A stretch of DNA of 42,603 bases from Paracoccaceae bacterium (GTDB lineage Bacteria > Pseudomonadota > Alphaproteobacteria > Rhodobacterales > Rhodobacteraceae). The notes under the pieces are model-generated. The model did no database searches, was not told where the DNA came from, and saw nothing but the letters and a program-made list of their open reading frames with translations. The position numbers were made by a program, and so were the translations under genes. Below, one piece after another: positions 1 to 10,198 of the stretch. The stretch's first letter is position 1, and the number at the start of each line of letters is the position of its first letter. Where the stretch lies: NCBI GenBank assembly GCA_020441385.1, contig JAGRMG010000187.1, forward strand, positions 1-42,603. Direction: 5' to 3'.

Positions 1-2
1 CG

Positions 3-2635
<2,633 letters not shown>

Positions 2636-2663
2636 GCCGCACCACCCCAGAAAGTTCGCAAAT

Positions 2664-2678
2664 GTTCTTAAAAAGTTC
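2664..2678 (+). promoter_or_regulatory. Candidate LexA (SOS) box, GTTC-N7-GTTC
   Basis: The sequence GTTCTTAAAAAGTTC matches the direct-repeat GTTC-N7-GTTC form of LexA operator known from Rhodobacter and other alphaproteobacteria. A further GTTC half-site lies at 2654-2657, spaced by six bases. The box sits in the 143-bp gap between the recG stop and the small ORF at 2779, about 100 bp ahead of that start. Assignment to LexA is inference from the motif; chance occurrence in an AT-rich patch is possible. Confidence 0.6.
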
Positions 2679-2778
2679 TTTACACGACGCCGGGAAAATG
2701 AGAACAAAAGGTCAACGAAGGGTTAACCAAGCGACCCTGACAAGAAACCGGCGAACCGCCGACAACCGGAGTGCCAGC

Positions 2779-2901
2779 ATGTTTGCCCAGATCACGACCG
2801 TTCTATACCGTTCGCGCGCCACGTTGCTGGAGGATGCGGCCGGCGTGGCCGCATTGACGGTGATGCTGCTGGTCGGTCTGCACCTGCCGGGGGTTCACTG
2901 A
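2779..2901 (+). CDS. Small single-helix membrane protein, possibly SOS-induced
   Basis: This 40-residue ORF starts with ATG at 2779, preceded by CGGAG at a usable distance. It has a short polar N-terminus (MFAQITTVLYRSRATLLEDA) and one hydrophobic segment (about residues 21-37, VAALTVMLLVGLHLPG) ending near the C-terminus. It therefore looks like a tiny inner-membrane protein. I cannot name a family for it. It lies alone between recG and a terminator at 3054, behind a GTTC-N7-GTTC LexA-type box. Known alphaproteobacterial SOS genes include small membrane division inhibitors such as Caulobacter SidA (29 residues). An equivalent role here is inference from size, topology and the box. Too short to be certain it is translated. 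Confidence 0.6.
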   Translation: MFAQITTVLYRSRATLLEDAAGVAALTVMLLVGLHLPGVH

Positions 2902-3053
2902 CGATTTCTGCCTGCGACGCTCATGCCGGGGTTCCCGCATCCTGTCCCCAACGCGATGCCAGGGTGACCTGCCTGTCACAACCCTGAAGGGGCCGCGCCT
3001 CATCGGTCCCGCCCGGGTATCCCGGAGCCTCATGAGACCCGCAACACCTGACC

Positions 3054-3090
3054 GCCGCCGTTCCGCCCGGAATGCGCGGCGGCTTTTTTT
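3054..3090 (+). terminator. Rho-independent terminator downstream of the small membrane-protein gene
   Basis: GCCGCCG (3054-3060) pairs with CGGCGGC (3077-3083), with an inner TTCC/GGAA helix, followed by seven T residues (3084-3090). It lies about 150 bp past the stop of the 40-aa gene, so that transcript would carry a long 3' untranslated region. I see no gene in the 2902-3053 stretch. Confidence 0.8.
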
Positions 3091-3174
3091 CGCTACGGGC
3101 TGAACGGGTTCGAAACTCACGGGCGGGCGCGGCGATCTTGAACGCTCCGGCACGACGCCGGCATCGGGAAAAAT

Positions 3175-3275
3175 GCGAGCACAAAACACCCTTTATTTGT
3201 TAATGTTCTGGATTTCCGCCAATTGTTACCAATTGATGAACAAGGAAGGCATAATTTTGCCATAAGTCGGGAAAG
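3175..3275 (+). promoter_or_regulatory. AT-rich presumptive promoter region of the vWA-Hint gene
   Basis: The gap from 3091 to 3386 has no gene. Its middle (TTTATTTGTTAATG, CAATTGTTACCAATTG, GGCATAATTTTGCC) is much richer in A+T than the surrounding coding DNA, as expected for a promoter upstream of the gene starting at 3387. I could not fix convincing -35/-10 boxes with standard spacing, so this is only a regional call. Confidence 0.35.
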
Positions 3276-3386
3276 CTTTGGCGGGTTTTCCCGCGCCATG
3301 GTAGTTTTCGGCTGGTTCGGCAAGTTCTTTCGCCCTGCGAGCCGGCCTGATTCCGGCGCCGACGCGCCGGGTGTGTGGAGAGACAG

Positions 3387-5039
3387 ATGGTAGATTTCTC
3401 GAGACCCTATGACGAACAGAGCGTGACGGGCGTTCCGATCAACCCGGCTTCGAACAACCCGATCAAGGTCGACCAGACCTCCTATGTCCAAACCCTGGGC
3501 AACGATGCGGTTGACGATGACGGTTTCGACATTTCCGCGAACCTGCACGGATCGGAGGTCGCCGAAACCGTCAATATCGCCATCGTGATCGACAACTCGG
3601 GATCGACGGCCGACGATTCCGGCACCGATTTCGACGGCGACGGATCGACCGATTCCATCCTCGAAGGCGAACTCTACGCGGCCATGAGGCTGTTTGACGC
3701 CTATATCAGCGCCGGATACGATCCGTCCGAGATCAACATCTCGCTGACCACCTACCACGCCACCTCGACCCAGTGGGGCACCTTCGATCTGACCGAAAGG
3801 GACGATTTCATCGCCGCGCTCGAGGATATCGGCGACCGGGGGCCGGGCGGTGCGACGAATTTCGTTGCCGGTCTCAATTCGGTCGATACCGCCTGGTCCG
3901 GTTCGGGGGCCGATCCCTCCGATACCAATATCGTCGTGTTCATGTCAGATGGCGAACCCTGGCCGCCGGGCGTGCCCCAGGATATCGAAGGGGCGCGCGA
4001 TGCCCTGGTCGGCGACTGGGGGGCGGATATCGCCGGCATCGGCATTGGCGCAAACAGTTCGCTGGGCGATCTGAACCGGCTCGACACCACGCCCGACGGC
4101 GCCGATCAGGTGCTGAGCGGCGAGGAACTGCTCGACATCATCGTGGAACCGCTGGCGGATGCCGAATTCCTGCGCTTCGAGATCGAGGTCGAAGGGGTGG
4201 ATGCCAACGGCGATCCCATGACCCAGACCCTGATCATCGACGAAACCACGGTCGATGCCAATGGCGATCCGGTTCTGGTGACGACCCAGCTGGGATGGTC
4301 GTTCAACTGCGTTCCGCTGGATCCCGCCTTCGATCCGACCCAGGACATCACCGTCACCTTCAACGGCATATTCGCCGAAGATCCCGGCAATCCGGGCAGC
4401 GGCGAACAGGTGGTCTCGACCGAGCATCTTCTGCATCTCGTGATCTGCTTTACCGCCGGCACGAACATCCTGACGCCCAACGGCCCGGTTGCGATCGAAC
4501 ACCTGGCGGGCGGCGACCGTGTCGTCACCCGCGACCACGGCGTTCAGCGCATCCGCTGGATCGGCGCCTCCGAGATCTCGGCCGGGCGCATGCAGATGCG
4601 CGCCGATCTGCGCCCGGTGCTGATTGGCGCCGGTGCCCTGGGCGCCGGTCTGCCCGATGCCGACATGCGCGTGTCGCGCCAGCACCGGGTTCTGGTGCGC
4701 GACTGGCGCTCGGAACTGATGTTCGGGCAGGAAGGCGGCGTTCTGGCCGCGGCCTTCACGCTGTGCAACGACGGCGATATCCGCGAGGAGCGGCCCGCCA
4801 CGTCCGTCACCTACTATCACATGGCCTTCGACCATCACGAGATCGTCTATGCCAACGGGGTGGAAACCGAGAGCTTCAACCCCGCCGAACGCACGGTTTC
4901 GGCGATGGACGAGGCCGCGCGCCAGGAATTGCTGGCGCTGTTTCCCGAACTGGAGATGGGGGGCGGCTTTGCCTATGGCTCGGCCCGGGCGCAGCTGCGC
5001 AGGCACGAAGGCAGCCTGATGGCGCCTCCCAGGAACTGA
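3387..5039 (+). CDS. von Willebrand factor A domain / Hint self-processing domain fusion protein
   Basis: I chose ATG 3387 because GGAGAG at 3377-3382 fits as its ribosome binding site; a GTG at 3375 in the same frame overlaps that site. The product is 550 residues. Residues ~60-255 form a vWA domain with the MIDAS motif DNSGS (69-73), the threonine loop GGATNF (~154-159) and MSDGE (~186-190). A Ca2+-loop-like DFDGDGSTD is inserted after the MIDAS. Residues ~353-500 form a Hint_2-type domain starting at Cys354 (CFTAGTNILTPNGPV), with SRQHRVLV and HHEIVYANG motifs. Hint domains cleave or splice the chain at that Cys. There is no classical signal peptide, so an unconventional route such as type I secretion is possible but unproven. 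No transporter genes are adjacent. Confidence 0.85.
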   Translation: MVDFSRPYDEQSVTGVPINPASNNPIKVDQTSYVQTLGNDAVDDDGFDISANLHGSEVAETVNIAIVIDNSGSTADDSGTDFDGDGSTDSILEGELYAAMRLFDAYISAGYDPSEINISLTTYHATSTQWGTFDLTERDDFIAALEDIGDRGPGGATNFVAGLNSVDTAWSGSGADPSDTNIVVFMSDGEPWPPGVPQDIEGARDALVGDWGADIAGIGIGANSSLGDLNRLDTTPDGADQVLSGEELLDIIVEPLADAEFLRFEIEVEGVDANGDPMTQTLIIDETTVDANGDPVLVTTQLGWSFNCVPLDPAFDPTQDITVTFNGIFAEDPGNPGSGEQVVSTEHLLHLVICFTAGTNILTPNGPVAIEHLAGGDRVVTRDHGVQRIRWIGASEISAGRMQMRADLRPVLIGAGALGAGLPDADMRVSRQHRVLVRDWRSELMFGQEGGVLAAAFTLCNDGDIREERPATSVTYYHMAFDHHEIVYANGVETESFNPAERTVSAMDEAARQELLALFPELEMGGGFAYGSARAQLRRHEGSLMAPPRN

Positions 5040-5097
5040 GGTATTTCGTTAACGATTATCCCGGCCGCGCATGCGCCGGGTCATGCGGTGTAGTTTC

Positions 5098-5133
5098 CAA
5101 CGCGGCCGGCCCTGCGCCGGCCGCGTTGTCGTT
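5098..5133 (+). terminator. Strong hairpin, probable terminator of the vWA-Hint gene
   Basis: CAACGCGGCCGGC (5098-5110) and GCCGGCCGCGTTG (5116-5128) form a perfect 13-bp stem with a five-base loop (CCTGC), followed by the short T-containing tail TCGTTT. It lies 59 bp after the stop at 5039 and before the DUF2182 gene. The T-tract is weak, so termination efficiency is uncertain. Confidence 0.6.
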
Positions 5134-5259
5134 TGCGGCCACGTTCGGCCCATGCCCGGCGCAGGCGTGCGGACCGGCCCGGGAAAACATGGACGGTGCC
5201 GGAAAAACCTGACATGCAAGCCATGTGGCCCCGAGTCGGGGCGCGAAAGGGGCGAGGTC

Positions 5260-6021
5260 ATGCTGGCAAACCGGATCAGGGCGATGGGTGCCGCGCATTG
5301 GCTGGTGCTGTTCGGGCTGATCCTCGCTGCCTGGGCGCTCTTGTACCTGATGGCGGTTCCGGCCGGGCAGCGCGCGGCGGGCGCGGTCTATGGCGCCGAG
5401 TTCTGGGCGAGTTTCTGCACCCTGACGCCGGATTCGGCCGGCTGGGGGCGGATCGCGCTGATGTGGGTGCTGATGTCGGCGGCGATGATGGCGCCCACGG
5501 TCCTGCCGGCGCTGGCCACCTACGAGGATCTCGGCCAAAGCGGCGCCGCCACCGGCATGGCGCGGCTGCTGGGCGGCTATCTGGCCGTGTGGCTGGGCTT
5601 TTCGCTGCTGGCCGCCACGGCGCAGATGCTGCTGTTCCGCGCCGGCCTGCTGGACCCGCTGGGCCAGAGCGTGGCGGCGCCGTTCTCGGCGTTCCTGCTG
5701 GCGGGTGCGGGGCTGTATCAGTTCTCGGCCATGAAGGCGGCGTGCCTGGGCAGATGCCGCATGCCGCTGACCTTTTTCATGCAGCACTGGGACGAAGGCC
5801 CGCTGCGCAACGGCCTGCGGCTGGGGCTGGTGTGCCTGGGCTGCTGCTGGGCGCTGATGACGCTGGGCTTTGTCGGCGGCGTGATGAACCTTGCCTTCAT
5901 GGGGCTGGCCACGCTCATCATGATGGTGGAAAAACTGCCCGGGATCGGGCGCCTTGTGACCCGGCCGCTGGGCTATGCGCTGCTCGGGGGCGCGGCCTGG
6001 ATGGTCCTGGGCGCAATCTGA
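5260..6021 (+). CDS. DUF2182 family polytopic membrane protein
   Basis: The ATG at 5260 is preceded by AAAGGGGCGAGG and gives a 253-residue product that begins just ahead of the first membrane helix; an upstream in-frame extension has no family-like sequence. The chain is very hydrophobic with about six membrane segments. It carries the Met-rich stretch MWVLMSAAMMAPTVLPAL and the conserved Cys motifs CLGRCRMP and CLGCCWALM that mark DUF2182, annotated in databases as a predicted metal-binding membrane protein. The biochemical role is unknown. The next gene, a DUF1326 protein, starts 15 bp after the stop. This family pair is commonly found together, so the two proteins probably work together, perhaps in metal handling (inference). 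Confidence 0.85.
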   Translation: MLANRIRAMGAAHWLVLFGLILAAWALLYLMAVPAGQRAAGAVYGAEFWASFCTLTPDSAGWGRIALMWVLMSAAMMAPTVLPALATYEDLGQSGAATGMARLLGGYLAVWLGFSLLAATAQMLLFRAGLLDPLGQSVAAPFSAFLLAGAGLYQFSAMKAACLGRCRMPLTFFMQHWDEGPLRNGLRLGLVCLGCCWALMTLGFVGGVMNLAFMGLATLIMMVEKLPGIGRLVTRPLGYALLGGAAWMVLGAI

Positions 6022-6036
6022 AGAGGAGAGACCGCA

Positions 6037-6672
6037 ATGGCACTGGGTGGCGAGGTGGGCACGGTTCCCTGGACCATGAAGGGCGAACTGATCCTGAACT
6101 GCAATTGCACGGTGTTCTGCCCCTGCGTGGTGTCGCTGGGCAAGCATCCGCCGACCGAGGGGCATTGCCAGACATGGGGCGGGGTGCGCATCGACGCCGG
6201 ACAATACGGCGATATCGACCTGTCGGGGCTGAATGTCGGCCTGATGATCGAGATCCCCGGCATGATGTCGCGCGGCAACTGGAAGGTGGCGCTGTTCATC
6301 GACGAGCGCGCCAGCGATGACGCCTACGACGCGCTGGTAGCGATCTTCAGCGGCGCGGCCAAGGGCACCACCGGGCTGTTCAAGGTTCTGGTCAGCGAGA
6401 TCCTGGGCCATGAACGCCAGCCGGTCAGCTACGAGACCGAAGGCAAGACCCGCCACATCACCGTGGGGCGCAAGATTCAGGGCGTCGTGCATCCGGTGGG
6501 CGGCAAGGATCCGGGCCGGGATCTGGTCATCACCAATACGGAATACTGGATGGGGCCGGACATTACCGTCGCGACATCGACCAAGGGCAAGCTGCGCGCC
6601 CATGGCCGGGTCTGGGATTTCGACGGCCGCTCGGCCGAGATCTGCCAGATCGACTGGCACGGGCCGCGCTGA
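6037..6672 (+). CDS. DUF1326 family cysteine-motif protein
   Basis: The 211-residue product starts at ATG 6037 behind AGAGGAGAG. Near its N-terminus it has the typical DUF1326 motif CNCTVFCPC, then a soluble body with no membrane helix or signal peptide. The Cys cluster suggests metal or redox chemistry, but no reaction is established for the family. It lies 15 bp downstream of the DUF2182 gene and is almost certainly in the same operon. The pair forms the only clearly uncharacterised two-gene system in this part of the window. Confidence 0.85.
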   Translation: MALGGEVGTVPWTMKGELILNCNCTVFCPCVVSLGKHPPTEGHCQTWGGVRIDAGQYGDIDLSGLNVGLMIEIPGMMSRGNWKVALFIDERASDDAYDALVAIFSGAAKGTTGLFKVLVSEILGHERQPVSYETEGKTRHITVGRKIQGVVHPVGGKDPGRDLVITNTEYWMGPDITVATSTKGKLRAHGRVWDFDGRSAEICQIDWHGPR

Positions 6673-6758
6673 GGCGCGCGGGGCCGGCCGGCGCGTTCGG
6701 CGGGACAAGACATGAGGGCGCCCCGATGGCGGGCGCCAGAGGAATCGGGAGAGTTGCA

Positions 6759-7754
6759 ATGTTCAACGCATTGGTGGTCGAAAAGGACGAGGAAACCGGC
6801 AAGACCCGCCCCGGCGTCAGGCAGATCGGTCTGGACGACCTGCCCGAGGGCGAGGTGACGGTGGCGGTCGAATACTCGACGGTGAACTACAAGGACGGGC
6901 TGTGCATCGGCCCGGGCGGGGGGCTGGTGCGCAAGTACCCGCACGTGCCGGGAATCGATTTCGCCGGCACCGTCGAGGCGTCCTCGGACGGCCGCTACAA
7001 GCCCGGCGACAAGGTCGTGCTGACCGGCTGGCGCGTGGGCGAGGCGCATTGGGGCGGCTATGCCCAGAAGGCGCGGGTCAGGGCCGACTGGCTGGTGCCG
7101 CTGCCCGAGGGGCTGGACACGCGCGCCGCGATGGCGGTGGGCACCGCCGGGCTGACCGCGATGCTGTCGGTGATGGCGCTCGAGGATCACGGGCTTGAAG
7201 CGGCGCACGGGCCGGTTCTGGTGACGGGGGCCGCCGGCGGCGTGGGTTCGGTGGCGACCGCGATCCTGGCGCAGCTGGGTCATGAAGTGGCTGCCGTGAC
7301 GGGCCGGCCGGAAACCCAGGACTATCTGCGCGCCCTGGGGGCCAGCCGGATCGTGGCGCGCGAGGAACTGACCGAGGCGACGCGCAAGCCGCTGGAATCC
7401 GAACTTTGGGCCGGCTGCGTCGATGCGGTGGCCGGGGTCATGCTCGGCCGGGTGCTGAAACAGATGAAATACGGCGCTTCGGTGGCCGCGGTCGGGCTGG
7501 CCGGGGGGGCCGCCATCGAAGGGGCGCTGATCACGCCGTTCATCCTGCGCGGCGTCAATCTTCTGGGCATCGATTCGGTGATGCAGCCCTATGCCAACCG
7601 GGTCCGCGCCTGGGGCCGGATCGCCCGCGATCTGCCGATGGAAAAGCTGGATTCGATGATAACGCCCGCCACCCTGTCGGACCTGCCGGGGCTGGGCGGC
7701 GACATCCTCAAGGGCCGAATCAGGGGCCGCGTCGTGGTCGATGTGAACGCCTGA
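6759..7754 (+). CDS. acuI: Acrylyl-CoA reductase (NADPH), AcuI/YhdH family
   Basis: Start 6759 (ATG) follows GGAATCGGGAGAG and gives 331 residues, the usual length; an in-frame ATG at 6726 would add an unlikely 11-residue leader. This is a zinc-free medium-chain dehydrogenase/reductase: an N-terminal GroES-like domain (STVNYKDGL, PGIDFAGTV) and a Rossmann domain with VTGAAGGVGSVA for NADPH. AcuI reduces toxic acryloyl-CoA to propionyl-CoA, the step that finishes DMSP cleavage and also serves 3-hydroxypropionate assimilation in Rhodobacteraceae. No dmdA or ddd lyase gene is adjacent, but a betaine-type carrier lies 0.7 kb downstream. The family assignment is firm; acryloyl-CoA specificity is from family knowledge. 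Confidence 0.88.
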   Translation: MFNALVVEKDEETGKTRPGVRQIGLDDLPEGEVTVAVEYSTVNYKDGLCIGPGGGLVRKYPHVPGIDFAGTVEASSDGRYKPGDKVVLTGWRVGEAHWGGYAQKARVRADWLVPLPEGLDTRAAMAVGTAGLTAMLSVMALEDHGLEAAHGPVLVTGAAGGVGSVATAILAQLGHEVAAVTGRPETQDYLRALGASRIVAREELTEATRKPLESELWAGCVDAVAGVMLGRVLKQMKYGASVAAVGLAGGAAIEGALITPFILRGVNLLGIDSVMQPYANRVRAWGRIARDLPMEKLDSMITPATLSDLPGLGGDILKGRIRGRVVVDVNA

Positions 7755-7828
7755 TCCGATTCCGGCCGGGCCGGTTTGCGACCTGTCCCGGCGTCGTTGC
7801 CGGAGCAAGAAGCGTCGCGTCGGCTTGA

Positions 7829-7843
7829 ATGACGTGTCGTCAT
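7829..7843. promoter_or_regulatory. Inverted repeat in the acuI-usp gap, candidate operator
   Basis: ATGACG-TGT-CGTCAT is a perfect inverted repeat with six-base arms. It lies in the 234-bp gap between acuI and the universal stress gene, about 145 bp ahead of that gene's start. A TTGAAT element overlaps its left edge. No other feature is evident in this gap apart from a weak CCGGC/GCCGG hairpin with three T residues at 7762-7777, just after acuI. The binding protein is unknown. Confidence 0.3.
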
Positions 7844-7988
7844 CGCGTTAGGCTTGGGCCGAGCGATGCCCCGGCACAGCCGCCGGCGGCGCCGCACATT
7901 CGGCCGGAACGTCTGGTCCTGCGGCCCCGTCCGGGCCGAACCGGGGCGTGCACACCAGGTCCGGCCGCAACAGGAAGGGACAGTTTGC

Positions 7989-8408
7989 ATGTTTCGCAAG
8001 ATCATGGCGCCCGTCGACCTCGCACATGCCGCACGTCTGAGCCGGGCCTTGCAGGTGACGGCCGACCTGGCCGATCGCTACAGGGCCGAGGTCTGTTTTG
8101 TCGCGGTGACGGCCCCGGCGCCCGGGCCGCTGGCGCGCAACCCCGAGGAATTCGCCGCCCGGCTGGAAGAGTTCGCCCAGGCCGAGGCAGCCAGGCACGG
8201 CTATCGCGCCAGTTCTCACAGCATGGTCAGCCACGATCCGGCGGTGGATCTGGACGACACGCTGCTGAGGGCGCGCAAGGAAACCGGCGCCGATCTGGTG
8301 GTGATGGCCAGCCATGTGCCGGGCATCGCCGATTTCCTGCTGCCCTCGCATGGCGGGCGCATGGCCTCCCATGCCGGGGTGTCGGTCATGGTGGTGCGCG
8401 AGGAATAG
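7989..8408 (+). CDS. Universal stress protein (UspA family)
   Basis: ATG 7989 follows the good ribosome site AGGAAGGGA and gives 139 residues, typical of single-domain Usp. It begins FRKIMAPVDLAHAARLSRAL and ends ASHAGVSVMVVREE, the classic first and last strands. The usual ATP loop G-2X-G-9X-G-S/T is degenerate here (SHVPGIADFLLPSHGGRM), so nucleotide binding is uncertain. It precedes a BCCT carrier gene by 64 bp. Usp proteins encoded next to osmolyte transporters, such as TeaD of Halomonas, are known to modulate carrier activity. A similar regulatory partnership is a reasonable inference. Confidence 0.88.
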   Translation: MFRKIMAPVDLAHAARLSRALQVTADLADRYRAEVCFVAVTAPAPGPLARNPEEFAARLEEFAQAEAARHGYRASSHSMVSHDPAVDLDDTLLRARKETGADLVVMASHVPGIADFLLPSHGGRMASHAGVSVMVVREE

Positions 8409-8472
8409 CGCCGCCCAAGGCGACCAGGCGTCGCGAAACGAACGCGAACCGATCAAGCAACAGGAGGCCGAC

Positions 8473-10107
8473 ATGGCCGATGACACCACCAATCAGGGAA
8501 TTCCCCAGCCCGAGGGCGAGGCCGACCTGATCGAAACCGATTACGAGATCGGACAGGACAATGTCGAGGGCAGCCTGGGACCGTTCGGCTTTGACATTCA
8601 CAATCCGGTCTTCATGATCTCGGGGCTGACCATCGTCGCCTTCGTGTTCTACGCGCTGGCGCTGCCGGAACAGTCGGCGGCGCTGTTCGGCTGGCTGCGC
8701 CCGGCGGTGACGGCGAATTTCGACTGGTTCTTCCTGGGCGCGGGCGACATCTTCGTGCTGTTCTGCCTGTTCCTGATCGTTTCGCCCTGGGGCAGGGTGC
8801 GCCTGGGCGGCAACGAGGCGACGCCGGATTACACCTATGTCGGCTGGTTCGCGATGCTGTTTGCCGCGGGCATGGGCATCGGGCTGATGTTCTATGGCGT
8901 ATCCGAACCGATGAGCCATTTTTCCACCTCGCTGGGCGGCCCCGTGCTGGAAGACGGGATGCGCACCGACTGGGCGCCGCTGGGCGGGGCTGCGGGCGAC
9001 GAGATGGCATCGGTGCGCCTTGGCATGGCCGCGACGATCTATCACTGGGGCCTGCACCCATGGGCGATCTATGCCATCGTCGCGCTGGCGCTGGCGCTGT
9101 TCACCTACAACAAGGGCTTGCCGCTGACCATCCGGTCGGCCTTCTATCCGATCTTCGGAGAGCGGATCTGGGGCTGGACCGGCCATGTCATAGACACGCT
9201 GGCGGTGTTTGCCACGCTGTTCGGGCTGGCCACGTCGCTGGGCTTTGGCGCGACCCAGGCCAATGCCGGCCTGAACGAACTGTTCGGCATCCCGGTGGGG
9301 TCGGGCACCGAGGTGGTGCTGATCACCGCGATCACCGCCGTGGCGCTGATCTCGGTGCTGCGCGGCCTCGACGGCGGCGTCAAGGTCCTGTCCGAGATCA
9401 ACATGGGGCTGGCCTTCCTGCTGCTGGTCTTCGTGCTGCTGGTCGGGCCGACCGTGGCGATCCTGACGGGTTTCGCCGACAGCCTGCTGGCCTATGTGGA
9501 ATTCCTGCCCGCGCTGTCCAATCCGCTGGAGCGCGAGGATGTGAACTTTTCCCAGGGCTGGACCGCGTTCTACTGGGCGTGGTGGATTTCCTGGTCGCCC
9601 TTCGTGGGCATGTTCATCGCCCGTGTCAGCCGTGGCCGCACGGTTCGCGAATTCATCATCTGCGTGCTTCTGATCCCCAGCCTGGTCTGCGTGTTGTGGA
9701 TGAGCGTGTTCGGCGGCACCGCGATCCATCAGGTGATCGCCGACGGCTTTACCGGGGCGCAGGAGGCGCCGCTGGAACTCAAGCTGTTCAAGATGCTGGG
9801 CGAATTGCCGCTGGCCTCGATCACGTCGTTCATCGGTATCATCCTGGTGGTGGTGTTCTTCGTCACCTCCTCGGATTCGGGGTCGCTGGTGATCGACACC
9901 ATCACCGCCGGCGGCAAGGTCGATGCGCCGGTTCCCCAGCGCGTGTTCTGGTGCGTCTTCGAGGGTGCCGTGGCCATCGTGCTTCTGCTGGGCGGCGGTC
10001 TGGCCGCGTTGCAGGCGATGGTGATCTCGACCGGGTTGCCGTTCACGCTGGTTCTGCTGCTGATGTGCTGGGCGATCCTGCGCGGCCTGATGAGCGAGGC
10101 GCGCTGA
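8473..10107 (+). CDS. BCCT family transporter (betaine/carnitine/choline/DMSP type)
   Basis: ATG 8473 follows AGGAGG and gives 544 residues with about twelve membrane helices. The glycine-rich helix GMGIGLMFYGVSEPM and the signature WAWWISWSPFVGMFIARVSRGRT are diagnostic of BCCT carriers, which use Na+ or H+ gradients to import quaternary-ammonium or sulfonium solutes. Substrate cannot be read from sequence with certainty; glycine betaine, choline and DMSP are all plausible in a marine bacterium. A polar 50-residue N-terminal tail precedes helix 1. The gene probably shares a transcript with the upstream Usp gene and ends at a strong terminator. Confidence 0.93.
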   Translation: MADDTTNQGIPQPEGEADLIETDYEIGQDNVEGSLGPFGFDIHNPVFMISGLTIVAFVFYALALPEQSAALFGWLRPAVTANFDWFFLGAGDIFVLFCLFLIVSPWGRVRLGGNEATPDYTYVGWFAMLFAAGMGIGLMFYGVSEPMSHFSTSLGGPVLEDGMRTDWAPLGGAAGDEMASVRLGMAATIYHWGLHPWAIYAIVALALALFTYNKGLPLTIRSAFYPIFGERIWGWTGHVIDTLAVFATLFGLATSLGFGATQANAGLNELFGIPVGSGTEVVLITAITAVALISVLRGLDGGVKVLSEINMGLAFLLLVFVLLVGPTVAILTGFADSLLAYVEFLPALSNPLEREDVNFSQGWTAFYWAWWISWSPFVGMFIARVSRGRTVREFIICVLLIPSLVCVLWMSVFGGTAIHQVIADGFTGAQEAPLELKLFKMLGELPLASITSFIGIILVVVFFVTSSDSGSLVIDTITAGGKVDAPVPQRVFWCVFEGAVAIVLLLGGGLAALQAMVISTGLPFTLVLLLMCWAILRGLMSEAR

Positions 10108-10153
10108 GGCGAACTTGCGCTTGAATTCTCCGGTGCATTTGCGTCCAATGAAG

Positions 10154-10180
10154 GCCCCGGCACATTCTGCCGGGGCTTTT
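10154..10180 (+). terminator. Rho-independent terminator after the BCCT gene
   Basis: GCCCCGGCA (10154-10162) and TGCCGGGGC (10168-10176) form a perfect nine-pair stem with loop CATTC and a four-T tail. It lies 46 bp past the BCCT stop and 18 bp ahead of the next start codon. Confidence 0.88.
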
Positions 10181-10198
10181 GCGTTGCGAGGGAAGGAT

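Noticed and set aside
2654-2667. A second GTTC repeat at 2654/2664 as another LexA box
   Set aside because: The half-sites are six bases apart rather than seven; only the 2664-2678 pair fits the known spacing.
3375-3386. GTG start for the vWA-Hint gene
   Set aside because: It would overlap the ribosome binding site that fits ATG 3387, and adds only four residues.
6759-10107. Calling this a DMSP demethylation/cleavage operon
   Set aside because: No dmdA, ddd lyase or other diagnostic gene is present; only acuI and a BCCT carrier of unknown substrate.
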